Shown here: in pieces, positions 1-11,382 of the stretch
Layout: every line of letters starts with the position of its first letter
How positions within the stretch are numbered: position 1 is the first letter of the stretch
NCBI RefSeq assembly: GCF_013367775.1
Contig: NZ_CP055157.1
Span: forward strand, 1,529,001 to 1,593,000
DNA from: Microbulbifer sp. YPW1
GTDB taxonomy: Bacteria; Pseudomonadota; Gammaproteobacteria; Pseudomonadales; Cellvibrionaceae
Length of the DNA: 64,000 nt
Direction: 5' to 3'
The notes under the pieces: model-generated
Databases searched by the model: none
The model's input: the letters and a program-made list of their open reading frames with translations, nothing else
What the model was told of the DNA's origin: nothing
Position numbers and translations under genes: made by a program

Positions 1-33
1 TACCGTTTAAAGAAGCCTGTTTGATATAGGCAC

Positions 34-62
34 AAAAAAAACCCGGCAATGCCGGGTTTTTT
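34..62 (-). terminator. Terminator of the TonB-dependent receptor gene
   Basis: A stem CCCGGC-AAT-GCCGGG at 42-56 is flanked by an A run on the left and a T run on the right, so it can terminate in both directions. It lies just past the stop of the leftward receptor gene. Nothing can be assigned to bases 1-33. Confidence 0.8.
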
Positions 63-86
63 ATTTTTGCGCGGTGGGGAAACCGA

Positions 87-2285
87 TCAGAAGCGATAGG
101 TCATACCGACCGAGGCAGTGCGCGGGCGGTTGGCACGGGCACCGTCCGGGGCGCGATTCACAATGGCCTGCTTGTCCAGCAGATTGTCGATCTTCAGGTA
201 GCCAACAAAGTCGTCGGTGAAATCATAATGGGCGGCCGCATCCAGCACCCACAGGGATTCGGTGTAATCGGAACGGCTGGTCGCAGCGCGGTTACAACTG
301 TTGTTTACACACATCTCATCCTGATAAGCCGCGGTCAGGTTGACCCGCCAGGCGGCGCCACTGTCGATTCCGGTAGTCAGGGCAAATACCTGTTCAGGCA
401 GATAGGCAAAGTTGTCGCCCGCTGCGAGGCCACTTTGGCCGTCGCTTTCCAGGTATTCGTCGCTGTCCTTGCTGATTTCGGCGTCGGTCCAGGTATAACT
501 CGCTGTCAGCGGAAGGGTCCAGCCGTTAGCAAGTACCCACTCCGACCCCAGGGAGGCCTCCAGGCCACGGATCTCGGATTCACCCAGGGCATAGTTACCA
601 CTCTCAGCACCGTTGGCACAGGGAGCCGCCACGGAGCAGTTCTGCACCGAGCTTTCGTAATCACTGAAGAAGGCGATCACTTCACCGCGCAGGGTGCCGC
701 CTGTGAAACGCGCGCCCCACTCATAGTTGGTGGAGAGGTCGCCGGCTTCGCCGTCGCTGGAACCGCCACCGGGAGGCGCAAAGCCACGGTGAACACCAGC
801 GAGCAGGGTCCAGTCGCCATTCAGCTGATAGGTCAGGCCCAGGCCCGGCAGCCACTCGCTCACCGAGTTGGATTTGCTGCTGCCCTTTTCGGTACGGTCG
901 ACGTCGTTGTAGCGCTGCTGTGCGGTGTTCACGTCCTCATATCGCAGGGTGGCGGTCACGGCCAGGGCATCGCTCATCTGTATCTGGTCGTAGATGAACA
1001 GGGATTTGGCGCTCGCATCCTCGATGCGGTTATTACTGGAACTTGGATCGACCACTTCCTTGAATACCAGCGTGCCGTTCACCTGGCTGTAGTTTTCCAC
1101 CGGCTGGAAGCGATCAACCTCGTCCCAGTGGCGGCGCACACCGAATTCGAGCTCGTGCGCAATATCGCCGGTCTGCAGCGCCCAGTCGGCGCTCACCTGT
1201 ACACCGCGGGATACGTAATTGCGGTTGTTGTGCTTGATACCGAAGTCGTAATCCTGAGTACCGTTGAGCACCGCCTGGGCATCGCTGTCGCCGTCGTTGG
1301 CGTCATTGATCAAACCACCGAGGCTGGTCTTGAACCAGTCGCGCTTGAACTTGTTGTAGTAAGCCTGGGTGTTTACGTTGAAGCTGTCACTGAGCGCAAT
1401 GCTGTGGTTCAGCTGCACGGTACTGTGACGGTTCTGCATCTCATCCAGGGCACTGATACCGTAGCGACGGTTGGGATCCGCGGCGAAGTCCGCATCGGTG
1501 AGGCCCAGATAACTCATGCCGGACTCCTCTTCGGAGTACTGCAGCTTGATATCCAGTTGCTGGGCATATTCGGCGCCCTCGGCGGACTTCAGGCGCCCTT
1601 TTACCAGGTAATCTTCCTTGGCAATGTCGGCGCTGTCGGCGCGGTCGATATCGCGGAAGCCATCGGCCTGCTGTTGGTGGGTTTCAACCAGCCAGCCTGT
1701 GGTTTCGGTACTGCTGCCGTAATAGGTGTGCAGGCGGTTTTCACCGTACTGACCCGCTTCCAGCTGCACGCTACCGGCGCTGGCTTCGGGAATCGGGGTG
1801 CTCAGCATGTTGACCGCACCACCGACGGTGAAGGGGCCGTATTTCAGGGTGCCCGGGCCCTTGAGGACTTCGATACTGTTCAGGCGACCAGCGGTGGGGA
1901 AGTAATAGGCTTCCGGTGCAGAGTACGGAGCGGGAGCTACCAGCACGCCGTCTTCCATCAGTGAGATCTTGCTAGAGCGACCGCCGTCGGCACCGCGGAT
2001 ACCGATATTCGGACGCAGGCCATAGCCGTCTTCCTCGCGCAGATAGACACCCGGCACGCTGCGCATCATGCGGTTGATATCCACAAACTCGAATTTCTCG
2101 AGCTCTTCCGCGCTCACCAGGTGCGCGGAGCCCGGCAGTTTGTGCAGGGTCTGGGTATTCCCGAGTACGGATACGGTTTCCAGGGTATCTGCACTTTGGG
2201 TTGTGCTCTCTTGCGCCGCAAGCGCAGGGCTGGTCATCGCTATGGCCAGAGACAGGGAAATTGGGTGCAGTGCAAAACGGCGCAC
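87..2285 (-). CDS. FecA-like TonB-dependent outer-membrane receptor
   Basis: The 732-residue product has a signal peptide (about 1-23, cut after PALA), a candidate TonB box near residues 33-42 (DTLETVSVLG), a plug domain to about residue 165 and a long beta-barrel ending in the usual C-terminal Phe. The plug segment with PAPYSAPEAYYFP and the VLKGPGTLKYGP motif is typical of ferric-dicitrate (FecA) type receptors. Two Cys pairs lie in predicted outer loops. It should take up an iron chelate across the outer membrane using TonB-ExbBD energy; the ligand is inferred. The start codon is GTG, preceded by a strong AAGGAGA ribosome site. A Fur-box-like sequence lies about 40 bases upstream. No FecR or FecI is adjacent, so Fur control seems more likely than surface signalling. 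Confidence 0.9.
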   Translation of the reverse strand: MRRFALHPISLSLAIAMTSPALAAQESTTQSADTLETVSVLGNTQTLHKLPGSAHLVSAEELEKFEFVDINRMMRSVPGVYLREEDGYGLRPNIGIRGADGGRSSKISLMEDGVLVAPAPYSAPEAYYFPTAGRLNSIEVLKGPGTLKYGPFTVGGAVNMLSTPIPEASAGSVQLEAGQYGENRLHTYYGSSTETTGWLVETHQQQADGFRDIDRADSADIAKEDYLVKGRLKSAEGAEYAQQLDIKLQYSEEESGMSYLGLTDADFAADPNRRYGISALDEMQNRHSTVQLNHSIALSDSFNVNTQAYYNKFKRDWFKTSLGGLINDANDGDSDAQAVLNGTQDYDFGIKHNNRNYVSRGVQVSADWALQTGDIAHELEFGVRRHWDEVDRFQPVENYSQVNGTLVFKEVVDPSSSNNRIEDASAKSLFIYDQIQMSDALAVTATLRYEDVNTAQQRYNDVDRTEKGSSKSNSVSEWLPGLGLTYQLNGDWTLLAGVHRGFAPPGGGSSDGEAGDLSTNYEWGARFTGGTLRGEVIAFFSDYESSVQNCSVAAPCANGAESGNYALGESEIRGLEASLGSEWVLANGWTLPLTASYTWTDAEISKDSDEYLESDGQSGLAAGDNFAYLPEQVFALTTGIDSGAAWRVNLTAAYQDEMCVNNSCNRAATSRSDYTESLWVLDAAAHYDFTDDFVGYLKIDNLLDKQAIVNRAPDGARANRPRTASVGMTYRF

Positions 2286-2324
2286 AAGGCTCTCCTTAGT
2301 CCGGGTAGTGTTGTTATGGAGGTT

Positions 2325-2343
2325 GTTAATGAGATTGATTATA
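2325..2343 (-). promoter_or_regulatory. Candidate Fur box
   Basis: GTTAATGAGATTGATTATA matches 14 of 19 positions of the classical Fur consensus by eye. It lies 40-58 bases upstream of the receptor start, in the divergent gap shared with the acetyltransferase gene. This supports iron repression of the receptor but is not proof. Confidence 0.5.
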
Positions 2344-2466
2344 TTTCTTTATACAGATCGTGTCATGATCTGTAGTTGGTTTTTTCAGGTACGTCTGTGC
2401 CGTTTGGAGGGCTATTGCGTCGAGCCTAGGATTACCAGTTACATCTATCTGGTAGGTGGAGAATCT

Positions 2467-2934
2467 ATGCTGAGACCGCTTCAGGAATCCGATATAGAGC
2501 GTCTGTCGCAACTCTGGTTGCACCTCGCATGCAGCAGTCACCCAAGCGTGCCGGTTAAATTCTGGATGGCGGAAGCGCGGGCACTGCGCAGACAGTTAAC
2601 TACCCAGTATCGCGCCAGCCAGTCGTCTTCGACAGGCGTCAGTCACTGGGTCTATACCCGGCCGGGTAGTGATATTGCAGAGGGGCTTGTGACCATCACC
2701 GACAACCTGCACGTAGAAACCATCTTCGTATCCCCCGGAGAACAGGGGCGCGGTGTGGGCAGCGAGCTGATGGCACAGGCAAAATTTGGTCGCATACAGC
2801 TCGAGACACGGGTGCTGGAGGAAAACCTGCGGGGACGCTACTTCCTGCAACAACACGGCTTCGCTGAGACCGATCGAGCGTTCAACCAGGCCGCGAACCA
2901 GGATGAGATCGTGATGAATTGCCGTGTTGCCTGA
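2467..2934 (+). CDS. GNAT-family N-acetyltransferase
   Basis: The 155-residue product has the GNAT fold signature. The acetyl-CoA loop VSPGEQGRGVGSELM (about residues 92-106) holds the Q/RxxGxG/A core, followed by the typical late segment LRGRYFLQQHGF. The start ATG at 2467 was chosen because GGTGGAG sits just upstream and the protein then begins right at the domain (MLRPLQESDIERL); the reading frame stays open further upstream without GNAT similarity. The substrate cannot be read from sequence. It is divergent from the iron receptor and ends before the gyrB terminator. Confidence 0.85.
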   Translation: MLRPLQESDIERLSQLWLHLACSSHPSVPVKFWMAEARALRRQLTTQYRASQSSSTGVSHWVYTRPGSDIAEGLVTITDNLHVETIFVSPGEQGRGVGSELMAQAKFGRIQLETRVLEENLRGRYFLQQHGFAETDRAFNQAANQDEIVMNCRVA

Positions 2935-2950
2935 CGAAGCTCCCAGAAAG

Positions 2951-2985
2951 AAAAAAGCCCGATCAGTGAAAACTGATCGGGCTAT
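2951..2985 (-). terminator. Terminator between convergent gyrB and GNAT genes
   Basis: A perfect 12-bp stem (AGCCCGATCAGT, loop GAAA, at 2956-2983) has an A run on its left, which gives a U tract in the gyrB direction. It also ends up downstream of the GNAT gene but has no T run on that side. Confidence 0.85.
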
Positions 2986-3049
2986 CTATACGAGATAGAT
3001 GTGAGCGCTTACATACTGCTTACCCTATCTCTCAACCGGGCTTGAAGTC

Positions 3050-6696
<3,647 letters not shown>

Positions 6697-6734
6697 AGCA
6701 CGACTCCGCTGAAAAACACCGACAGACACATACG

Positions 6735-6769
6735 AAAAGACCGCCACCCTGTCTGGGTGGCGGTCTTTT
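6735..6769 (-). terminator. Terminator between dnaN and recF
   Basis: A perfect 10-bp stem GACCGCCACC/GGTGGCGGTC (6739-6748 and 6756-6765, 7-base loop) is flanked by AAAA and TTTT. It sits in the 144-base gap after dnaN and should reduce read-through into recF-gyrB, or work in either direction. Confidence 0.8.
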
Positions 6770-6840
6770 GCGACAAACGGGATAACTTAAGGCAGAAGAT
6801 CAAAATGATAAACCGACAAGCCCCTGGGTCAGCGACTGGA

Positions 6841-7950
6841 TCAAAGCCGCATCGGCATAATCACGTACACAGAGTCGCCCTGCTCCGGCTGCTGCAGCAG
6901 CGCACTGCTGTTGGCATCTCCAAGGCCGATACGGATCTGATCGCTGTGAATCGCTGCAGTGACATCCAGCAGATAGCCCACATTGAATCCGATCTCCAGC
7001 GGATCCCCATGGTAATCAACCATCAGCTGCTCTTCCGCCTCTTCCTGTTCGGGGTTGTTGGCAACAATCTGCAACAGCCCTTCGGACAACTGCAGACGCA
7101 CACCGCGGTACTTTTCATTGGACAGGATCGCGGCGCGCTGGAAGGCCTGGCGCAGCATCAGACGATCGGCAAATACTTCATTCCCGGTACCGCGCGGCAA
7201 TACACGTTCGTAGTCCGGGAATTTGCCGTCCACCAGCTTGGATGTGAAAGTGAACGGACCGCTGTTAACGCGAATATGGTTGTTGCCGAGCACCACATCG
7301 GCACTCACATCGGTATCTTCCAGCAGTCGGGCCAGCTCAAGCACGCCCTTGCGCGGCACGATTGCCTGGATCGGCGCCTCAACGTTGAGACCCGGTGCAT
7401 CCCGGTCACACAGCGCCAGGCGGTGACCGTCGGTAGCCACTGCGCGTAGCTGCTGCGGGCGACACTCCAGCAGCAGGCCATTCAGGTAATAGCGAACGTC
7501 CTGCTGCGCCATGGCAAAGCCGGTGGCTTCAATCAGGCGGCGGATCTCACGCTGGGAAATACTGAACCGGCTCTGCGCGGTGGTCTCTTCCTGATTCGGG
7601 AAATCACTGGCGGGCAGCGTGGACAGCTGAAAACGGCTGCGGCCGCTGCGCAGTACCAGGCGCTCACCGTCGCGCTCGAATTTGAGCTCGGAGCCGTCCG
7701 GCAGAGAGCGACAGATATCCAACAACTTGCGCGCGGGAACGGTAACCTCGCCCTCCATCTCGGCGGGCTGGTCCAACTGAAGTCGGCCAACGATCTCTAC
7801 TTCCAGATCGGTACCGGTGAGCGAAAGCTCCTGCCCCTGCAGCTGCAGAAGCACATTGGCCAAAACCGGCAGGGTCTGACGTTTTTCAACCACACCCGCA
7901 ACCAGTTGCAGCGGCTTTACCAGGGCATCGCGGCTAACGCTGAATTTCAT
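6841..7950 (-). CDS. dnaN: DNA polymerase III sliding clamp (beta subunit)
   Basis: The 369-residue product has the length and three-domain organisation of the beta clamp, beginning MKFSVSRDALVKPLQLVAGVV and ending in the conserved YVIMPMRL that lines the partner-binding pocket. The homodimer encircles DNA and tethers polymerase III and many other partners. AAGG lies about 10 bases before the ATG. It follows dnaA by 87 bases in the same direction and is separated from recF by a terminator, so dnaA-dnaN may be a transcription unit distinct from recF-gyrB. Confidence 0.98.
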   Translation of the reverse strand: MKFSVSRDALVKPLQLVAGVVEKRQTLPVLANVLLQLQGQELSLTGTDLEVEIVGRLQLDQPAEMEGEVTVPARKLLDICRSLPDGSELKFERDGERLVLRSGRSRFQLSTLPASDFPNQEETTAQSRFSISQREIRRLIEATGFAMAQQDVRYYLNGLLLECRPQQLRAVATDGHRLALCDRDAPGLNVEAPIQAIVPRKGVLELARLLEDTDVSADVVLGNNHIRVNSGPFTFTSKLVDGKFPDYERVLPRGTGNEVFADRLMLRQAFQRAAILSNEKYRGVRLQLSEGLLQIVANNPEQEEAEEQLMVDYHGDPLEIGFNVGYLLDVTAAIHSDQIRIGLGDANSSALLQQPEQGDSVYVIMPMRL

Positions 7951-7993
7951 AATTATTGCCTTGATCTTTGTTAGGTCATTTTTGTAATTCCGC

Positions 7994-8007
7994 TCCCCGC
8001 GCGGGGA
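7994..8007. repeat. GC-only palindrome in the dnaA-dnaN gap
   Basis: TCCCCGCGCGGGGA is a perfect 14-bp palindrome in the 87-base dnaA-dnaN spacer. It has no T tract, so it looks like a protein site or mRNA processing structure rather than a terminator. Confidence 0.5.
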
Positions 8008-8037
8008 TCTGGAAAAATTCTAAATATATCAATAACT

Positions 8038-9768
8038 TCAGGTTGTCAGGGAACGGGTCAGCAGGCGCACATCCTCGCGGATATCGCCGTCAGACTCCTG
8101 CAGCTGCTTGATCTTCCGACACGCGTGCAACACCGTGGTGTGGTCGCGTCCGCCAAACGCATCACCAATTTCCGGCAGACTGTGGTTCGTCAGTTCCTTG
8201 GCGAGTGACATAGCCACTTGCCGTGGACGCGCTACAGAGCGACTGCGGCGCTTGGAAAGCAGATCCGCAACCTTGATCTTGTAGTATTCGGCAACCACAC
8301 GCTGGATATTATCGATGCTGACCAGGCGATCCTGCAGCGCCAACAGGTCCTTCAACGCCTCGCGCACCAGAATATCGTCAATGGCGCGGCCGGTGAACTG
8401 CGCATTGGCAATCACTCGCCGCAATGCACCCTCGAGCTCTCGGACGTTGGAACGGATGCGCTGGGCGATAAAAAACGCAGAGTCATGCGGTAGGTCGACA
8501 CCCACCTGCTCGGCCTTTTTCATCAAGATGGCAACGCGGGTTTCAAGCTCCGGCGGCTCCACCGCCACCGTCAATCCCCAGCCAAAACGCGACTTGAGGC
8601 GCTCCTCAAGGCCATCGATTTCCTTCGGGTAACGATCGCAGGTAAGAATGATCTGCTGGCCGCCCTCAAGCAGCGCATTGAAGGTATGGAAGAACTCCTC
8701 CTGGGAGCGCTCCTTGCCAGCGAAGAACTGGATATCGTCAATCAGCAGCGCGTCCACAGATCGGTAGTAACGCTTGAAATCACTGATCGCATTGAGCTGC
8801 AGCGCCTTCACCATATCGGCCACAAACCGCTCGGAGTGCAGGTATACCACCTTCGCATTGGGATTGCGGTCAACCAGCGCGTTACCCACGGCGTGCATAA
8901 GGTGGGTCTTGCCGAGGCCGACACCACCATAAATAAACAGCGGATTATAGGCGCCACCCGGGTTGTCAGAAATCTGCTGGGCAGCCGCCAGACCCAACTG
9001 GTTGGACTTACCCTCTACAAAAGACGCAAAGGTAAAACCGCGGTTAAGTGAACTGCCGTGCTTGATCGCACCTTCCACTTCCACCTTGCGCTGGCCGCCG
9101 CCCGTGTTCTGCGCCGGCGGAACAACTACTTCACTACCGGAATGCAGGTCTGCGGGCAAACGCTCCGCTGCGGTCAATGCGTCAGCACCCGCCTCCTCGG
9201 CCGCGAGATTGCGGGCGTCCGGGGAAACACCAGGTGCTCCGGCAGAGCCGCTGCGGGCAGAAGGTAGAGAGGAGCGGTGGTTGCGATCACCGTACCCGGA
9301 AGTGTGGCGCTCGGCGCTCTCGCCGCCGGTATTGCCGAACGCAAAACCCGGCGTACGCCCCGGCGGCACGCCGTCGTTGTGTTGAGTGCCACCGTGCGCG
9401 TTTCCACCGCCAAAAGATGATGCCCGCGCAACCGGCGGCGCTGCCGCAGGCTGGGGCTGATGATATCCCTGATGCTGCGGTGCATCCGCACCACCCAGGT
9501 TACGCCGGAAACGCGCGGTGCGGCGCTCCATGGCGACCACTTCTACAGGCAGGGAACGACCCGCAAACTGCTGCACGAGCTCGCGAATGCGATCGAGAAA
9601 CTTGTCGCTTACCCAGTTGATAATAAAGCGATTGGGCGCCACCAGACGCAGCTCCCCCTCGGAACAGTCGTCACTGACGCGCAGCGGCCGAATCCAGGTA
9701 TTGAATTGCTGTGGTGGCAATTCATCCTGCAAACAAGCAGCACACTGCTTCCAAACGGAATCAGACAA
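8038..9768 (-). CDS. dnaA: Chromosomal replication initiator DnaA
   Basis: The 576-residue product has domain I (about 1-85), an unusually long Gly/Pro/His-rich linker domain II (about 88-240), the AAA+ domain with Walker [10 protein letters not shown] (281-289) and Walker B LLIDDIQF (341-348), and the DNA-binding domain IV with the [14 protein letters not shown] signature. It is about 110 residues longer than E. coli DnaA, nearly all of it in the linker. I set the start at TTG (9766-9768) because AGGGGG lies just upstream and the protein then begins L-S-D-S-V-W-K-Q-C as expected; a longer in-frame extension has no family similarity. It heads the leftward dnaA-dnaN unit next to the DnaA boxes. 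Confidence 0.96.
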   Translation of the reverse strand: MSDSVWKQCAACLQDELPPQQFNTWIRPLRVSDDCSEGELRLVAPNRFIINWVSDKFLDRIRELVQQFAGRSLPVEVVAMERRTARFRRNLGGADAPQHQGYHQPQPAAAPPVARASSFGGGNAHGGTQHNDGVPPGRTPGFAFGNTGGESAERHTSGYGDRNHRSSLPSARSGSAGAPGVSPDARNLAAEEAGADALTAAERLPADLHSGSEVVVPPAQNTGGGQRKVEVEGAIKHGSSLNRGFTFASFVEGKSNQLGLAAAQQISDNPGGAYNPLFIYGGVGLGKTHLMHAVGNALVDRNPNAKVVYLHSERFVADMVKALQLNAISDFKRYYRSVDALLIDDIQFFAGKERSQEEFFHTFNALLEGGQQIILTCDRYPKEIDGLEERLKSRFGWGLTVAVEPPELETRVAILMKKAEQVGVDLPHDSAFFIAQRIRSNVRELEGALRRVIANAQFTGRAIDDILVREALKDLLALQDRLVSIDNIQRVVAEYYKIKVADLLSKRRSRSVARPRQVAMSLAKELTNHSLPEIGDAFGGRDHTTVLHACRKIKQLQESDGDIREDVRLLTRSLTT

Positions 9769-9869
9769 GGAACCCCCTAAAACACGGATCGAGGTGCGAC
9801 TGCGCCCAAAAAGTGCCAGCAGAAAGCTGCCCCCGAAAACACCGGGCAGCACCTCAAAAGAAGGCGGGT

Positions 9870-9900
9870 AGTATATCGGTTGCTCCGCAGGTTATCCACA
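9870..9900 (-). promoter_or_regulatory. Candidate dnaA promoter overlapping a DnaA box
   Basis: Reading leftward, TATACT (9870-9875 reversed) is a good -10 hexamer about 100 bases before the dnaA start. The expected -35 position overlaps the DnaA box at 9892-9900. This arrangement would allow DnaA autorepression; the -35 match itself is weak. Confidence 0.35.
9892..9900 (+). promoter_or_regulatory. DnaA box (perfect)
   Basis: TTATCCACA matches the DnaA-box consensus exactly and is followed by the first copy of the AAATAACCGGA repeat. Confidence 0.8.
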
Positions 9901-9976
9901 AATAACCGGAAAATGGGGACAACTTTTCGTACGGAAAGCCCTGTAATATCAAAGGCTTGAGCACAAAATAACCGGA
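9900..9976 (+). repeat. 11-bp direct repeat in oriC
   Basis: AAATAACCGGA occurs at 9900-9910 and 9966-9976, 66 bp start to start, each preceded by CACA or a near copy. It fits no DnaA-box consensus and may be an origin-specific element. Confidence 0.6.
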
Positions 9977-9999
9977 CAACGAGTCATAACGGAATCTAG

Positions 10000-10008
10000 T
10001 TATCCACA
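10000..10008 (+). promoter_or_regulatory. DnaA box (perfect)
   Basis: TTATCCACA matches the consensus exactly, 108 bp from the first box and 7 bp from an inverted near-perfect box. Confidence 0.8.
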
Positions 10009-10014
10009 GCTATC

Positions 10015-10023
10015 TGTGGATAG
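10015..10023 (-). promoter_or_regulatory. DnaA box (one mismatch, inverted)
   Basis: TGTGGATAG is the reverse complement of a DnaA box with one mismatch. It forms a convergent pair with the box at 10000. Confidence 0.65.
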
Positions 10024-10280
10024 CTTGGGGTAAACCGGTGAACTTCCACGAATACTGCAACCAATACAACAGCTTGTGAAAATAGCGTGCTTTTCTACCC
10101 GAGCTTGCACCCGCCTTCGACCGGAAAATGCCCCCCGAGTTTCCACTTCCTTCCTTATAATGGTGCCTCGCTGGATTGTACCGACACCACAGCCAAACGG
10201 TGCACAGATGGAAACAGCCCCTCCTGAGACGAACCGAACCCCGGTCGAGGAATTTCCTGCACAGGAATCCCCCAATTCCG

Positions 10281-10309
10281 TTGCTTTAGCTGGCTTGTTT
10301 CTATACAAT
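10281..10309 (+). promoter_or_regulatory. Candidate rpmH promoter
   Basis: TTGCTT (10281-10286) and TACAAT (10304-10309) are spaced by 17 bases, a plausible sigma-70 promoter about 140 bases upstream of rpmH. A second isolated -10-like TATAAT lies at 10156-10161. Confidence 0.45.
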
Positions 10310-10409
10310 CCGCCGCCTTCGCAGCGCATAGCCCGCTCCGAAGTCGGCCCATCAGGGCGTGCCGCAACGGGCTATTGCCGCAAGCGGCCCAGAATTACGC
10401 AAACTTCCA

Positions 10410-10434
10410 GGACATAACTCCGGGACATAACTCC
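10410..10434 (+). repeat. Tandem 13-bp repeat in the rpmH leader
   Basis: GGACATAACTCC occurs at 10410-10421 and 10423-10434, directly before the rpmH ribosome site. It may be a replication slippage duplication or part of a leader structure. Confidence 0.6.
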
Positions 10435-10447
10435 AGGTAGTAACACC

Positions 10448-10582
10448 ATGAAACGCACATTTCAGCCCAGCAACTTGAAGCGCAAGCGCAACCACGGTTT
10501 CCGTGCCCGTATGGCCACCAAGAACGGCCGCAAAGTACTGGCTCGTCGTCGCGCCAAAGGCCGCAAGGTTCTGTGCGCATAA
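10448..10582 (+). CDS. rpmH: 50S ribosomal protein L34
   Basis: The 44-residue, very basic product begins [20 protein letters not shown] and ends AKGRKVLCA, the standard L34 sequence and length. It belongs to the large ribosomal subunit. It heads the rightward rpmH-rnpA-yidD-yidC cluster and is 44 bases before rnpA, the conserved bacterial arrangement. Confidence 0.98.
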   Translation: MKRTFQPSNLKRKRNHGFRARMATKNGRKVLARRRAKGRKVLCA

Positions 10583-10626
10583 GATTGCCGCTCTGCGAGC
10601 AACCTTATATTTGCCACTGAATCATC

Positions 10627-11109
10627 ATGCAGTGCCCACGCAGCGACTTCGCATTCGCCAAGCCGCTGCGGCTGCTCAATGCGGCGCAGTATCGCGCCGT
10701 TTTTGATTCTGCGCCGGTTCGCGCCGCGCAGCCTCAATTCCTGATCCTCGCCCGCCCGAACGAGCTGGAGCATCCCAGGCTCGGCCTCGTCATTGCCAAA
10801 AAACACGTCCGCAACGCTACCGACCGCAATCGCATCAAGCGTATCGCTCGTGAAACTTTCCGCCTGCGCCAACACGACCTGTTCCCACTGGATGCCGTGA
10901 TCCTCGCGCGCGCCGGTGCCGGTGAACTGGACAACGCGGCATTACACAAGATATTCGGCAAACTGTGGCGCAAGCTGGACCAGCGAGCGCGCAATCCGCA
11001 GCCGGATAATGGCGGATCCAACCGACCGCGCAACCAGCGCAGCGGTAAGAAACGCGGGGGGAGCGGCGGCAAGGCGCGTGCAACATCCTCACCGGGAGAT
11101 CAACCGTGA
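10627..11109 (+). CDS. rnpA: Ribonuclease P protein component
   Basis: The 160-residue product has the RNR signature region KKHVRNATDRNRIKR (about residues 58-72) and the family start FAFAKPLRLLNAAQYRAVF. It binds the RNase P RNA and helps 5' processing of tRNA precursors. It is about 40 residues longer than E. coli RnpA because of a basic, Gly/Arg-rich C-terminal tail (from about residue 120) that looks disordered. Its stop overlaps the yidD start by 4 bases, so the two are probably translationally coupled. Confidence 0.95.
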   Translation: MQCPRSDFAFAKPLRLLNAAQYRAVFDSAPVRAAQPQFLILARPNELEHPRLGLVIAKKHVRNATDRNRIKRIARETFRLRQHDLFPLDAVILARAGAGELDNAALHKIFGKLWRKLDQRARNPQPDNGGSNRPRNQRSGKKRGGSGGKARATSSPGDQP

Positions 11110-11351
11110 AATGGCTGGCCATCAAGCTGATCCATTTATACCGTCTGATCGCCAGCCCCTGGGTGGGTAACCAGTGTCGCTTCTACCCCACCTGCTCCCG
11201 TTATGCTGAAGATGCATTAAAAACCCACGGATTCTGCAAAGGGGGTTATTTAACCCTGCGCCGCCTTATAAAATGCCACCCTTGGCATCCCGGCGGTCTG
11301 GACCATGTCCCCCCCGCTTCCAAAGAATCAAAAACTCCGGCGGCCGAATAA
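11106..11351 (+). CDS. yidD: Membrane protein insertion efficiency factor YidD
   Basis: The 81-residue product carries the family core: an N-terminal amphipathic helix, then SPWVGNQCRFYPTCSRYAEDAL with the conserved Cys pair, GGYLTLRRLIKCHPWHPGG. It is a small inner-membrane-associated helper of YidC insertion. It overlaps rnpA by 4 bases and precedes yidC by 31 bases. Confidence 0.95.
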   Translation: MKWLAIKLIHLYRLIASPWVGNQCRFYPTCSRYAEDALKTHGFCKGGYLTLRRLIKCHPWHPGGLDHVPPASKESKTPAAE

Positions 11352-11382
11352 TTTCCGCCACCGCAACAAGGCTATCGAAATA

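Larger units (their letters stand above)
9769..10447. other. oriC: Probable oriC: dnaA-rpmH intergenic region
   Basis: This 679-base divergent gap between dnaA and rpmH holds two perfect DnaA boxes (9892, 10000), a one-mismatch box (10015), and an 11-bp direct repeat AAATAACCGGA (9900-9910 and 9966-9976) in an AT-richer segment. Origins lie at this location in Pseudomonas and relatives. The right part (10041-10447) is the rpmH leader with promoter-like elements; small open frames in it have no family features and I do not call them genes. Confidence 0.75.

Noticed and set aside
228..1964. 578-codon plus-strand frame opposite the receptor gene
   Set aside because: Shadow of the TonB-dependent receptor.
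6697..6747. Upstream ATG start for recF at 6747
   Set aside because: Would start inside the dnaN terminator hairpin and adds 17 residues unlike RecF; the GTG at 6696 is better.
10076..10417. 113-codon frame in the rpmH leader
   Set aside because: No family features; overlaps the promoter and leader of rpmH.
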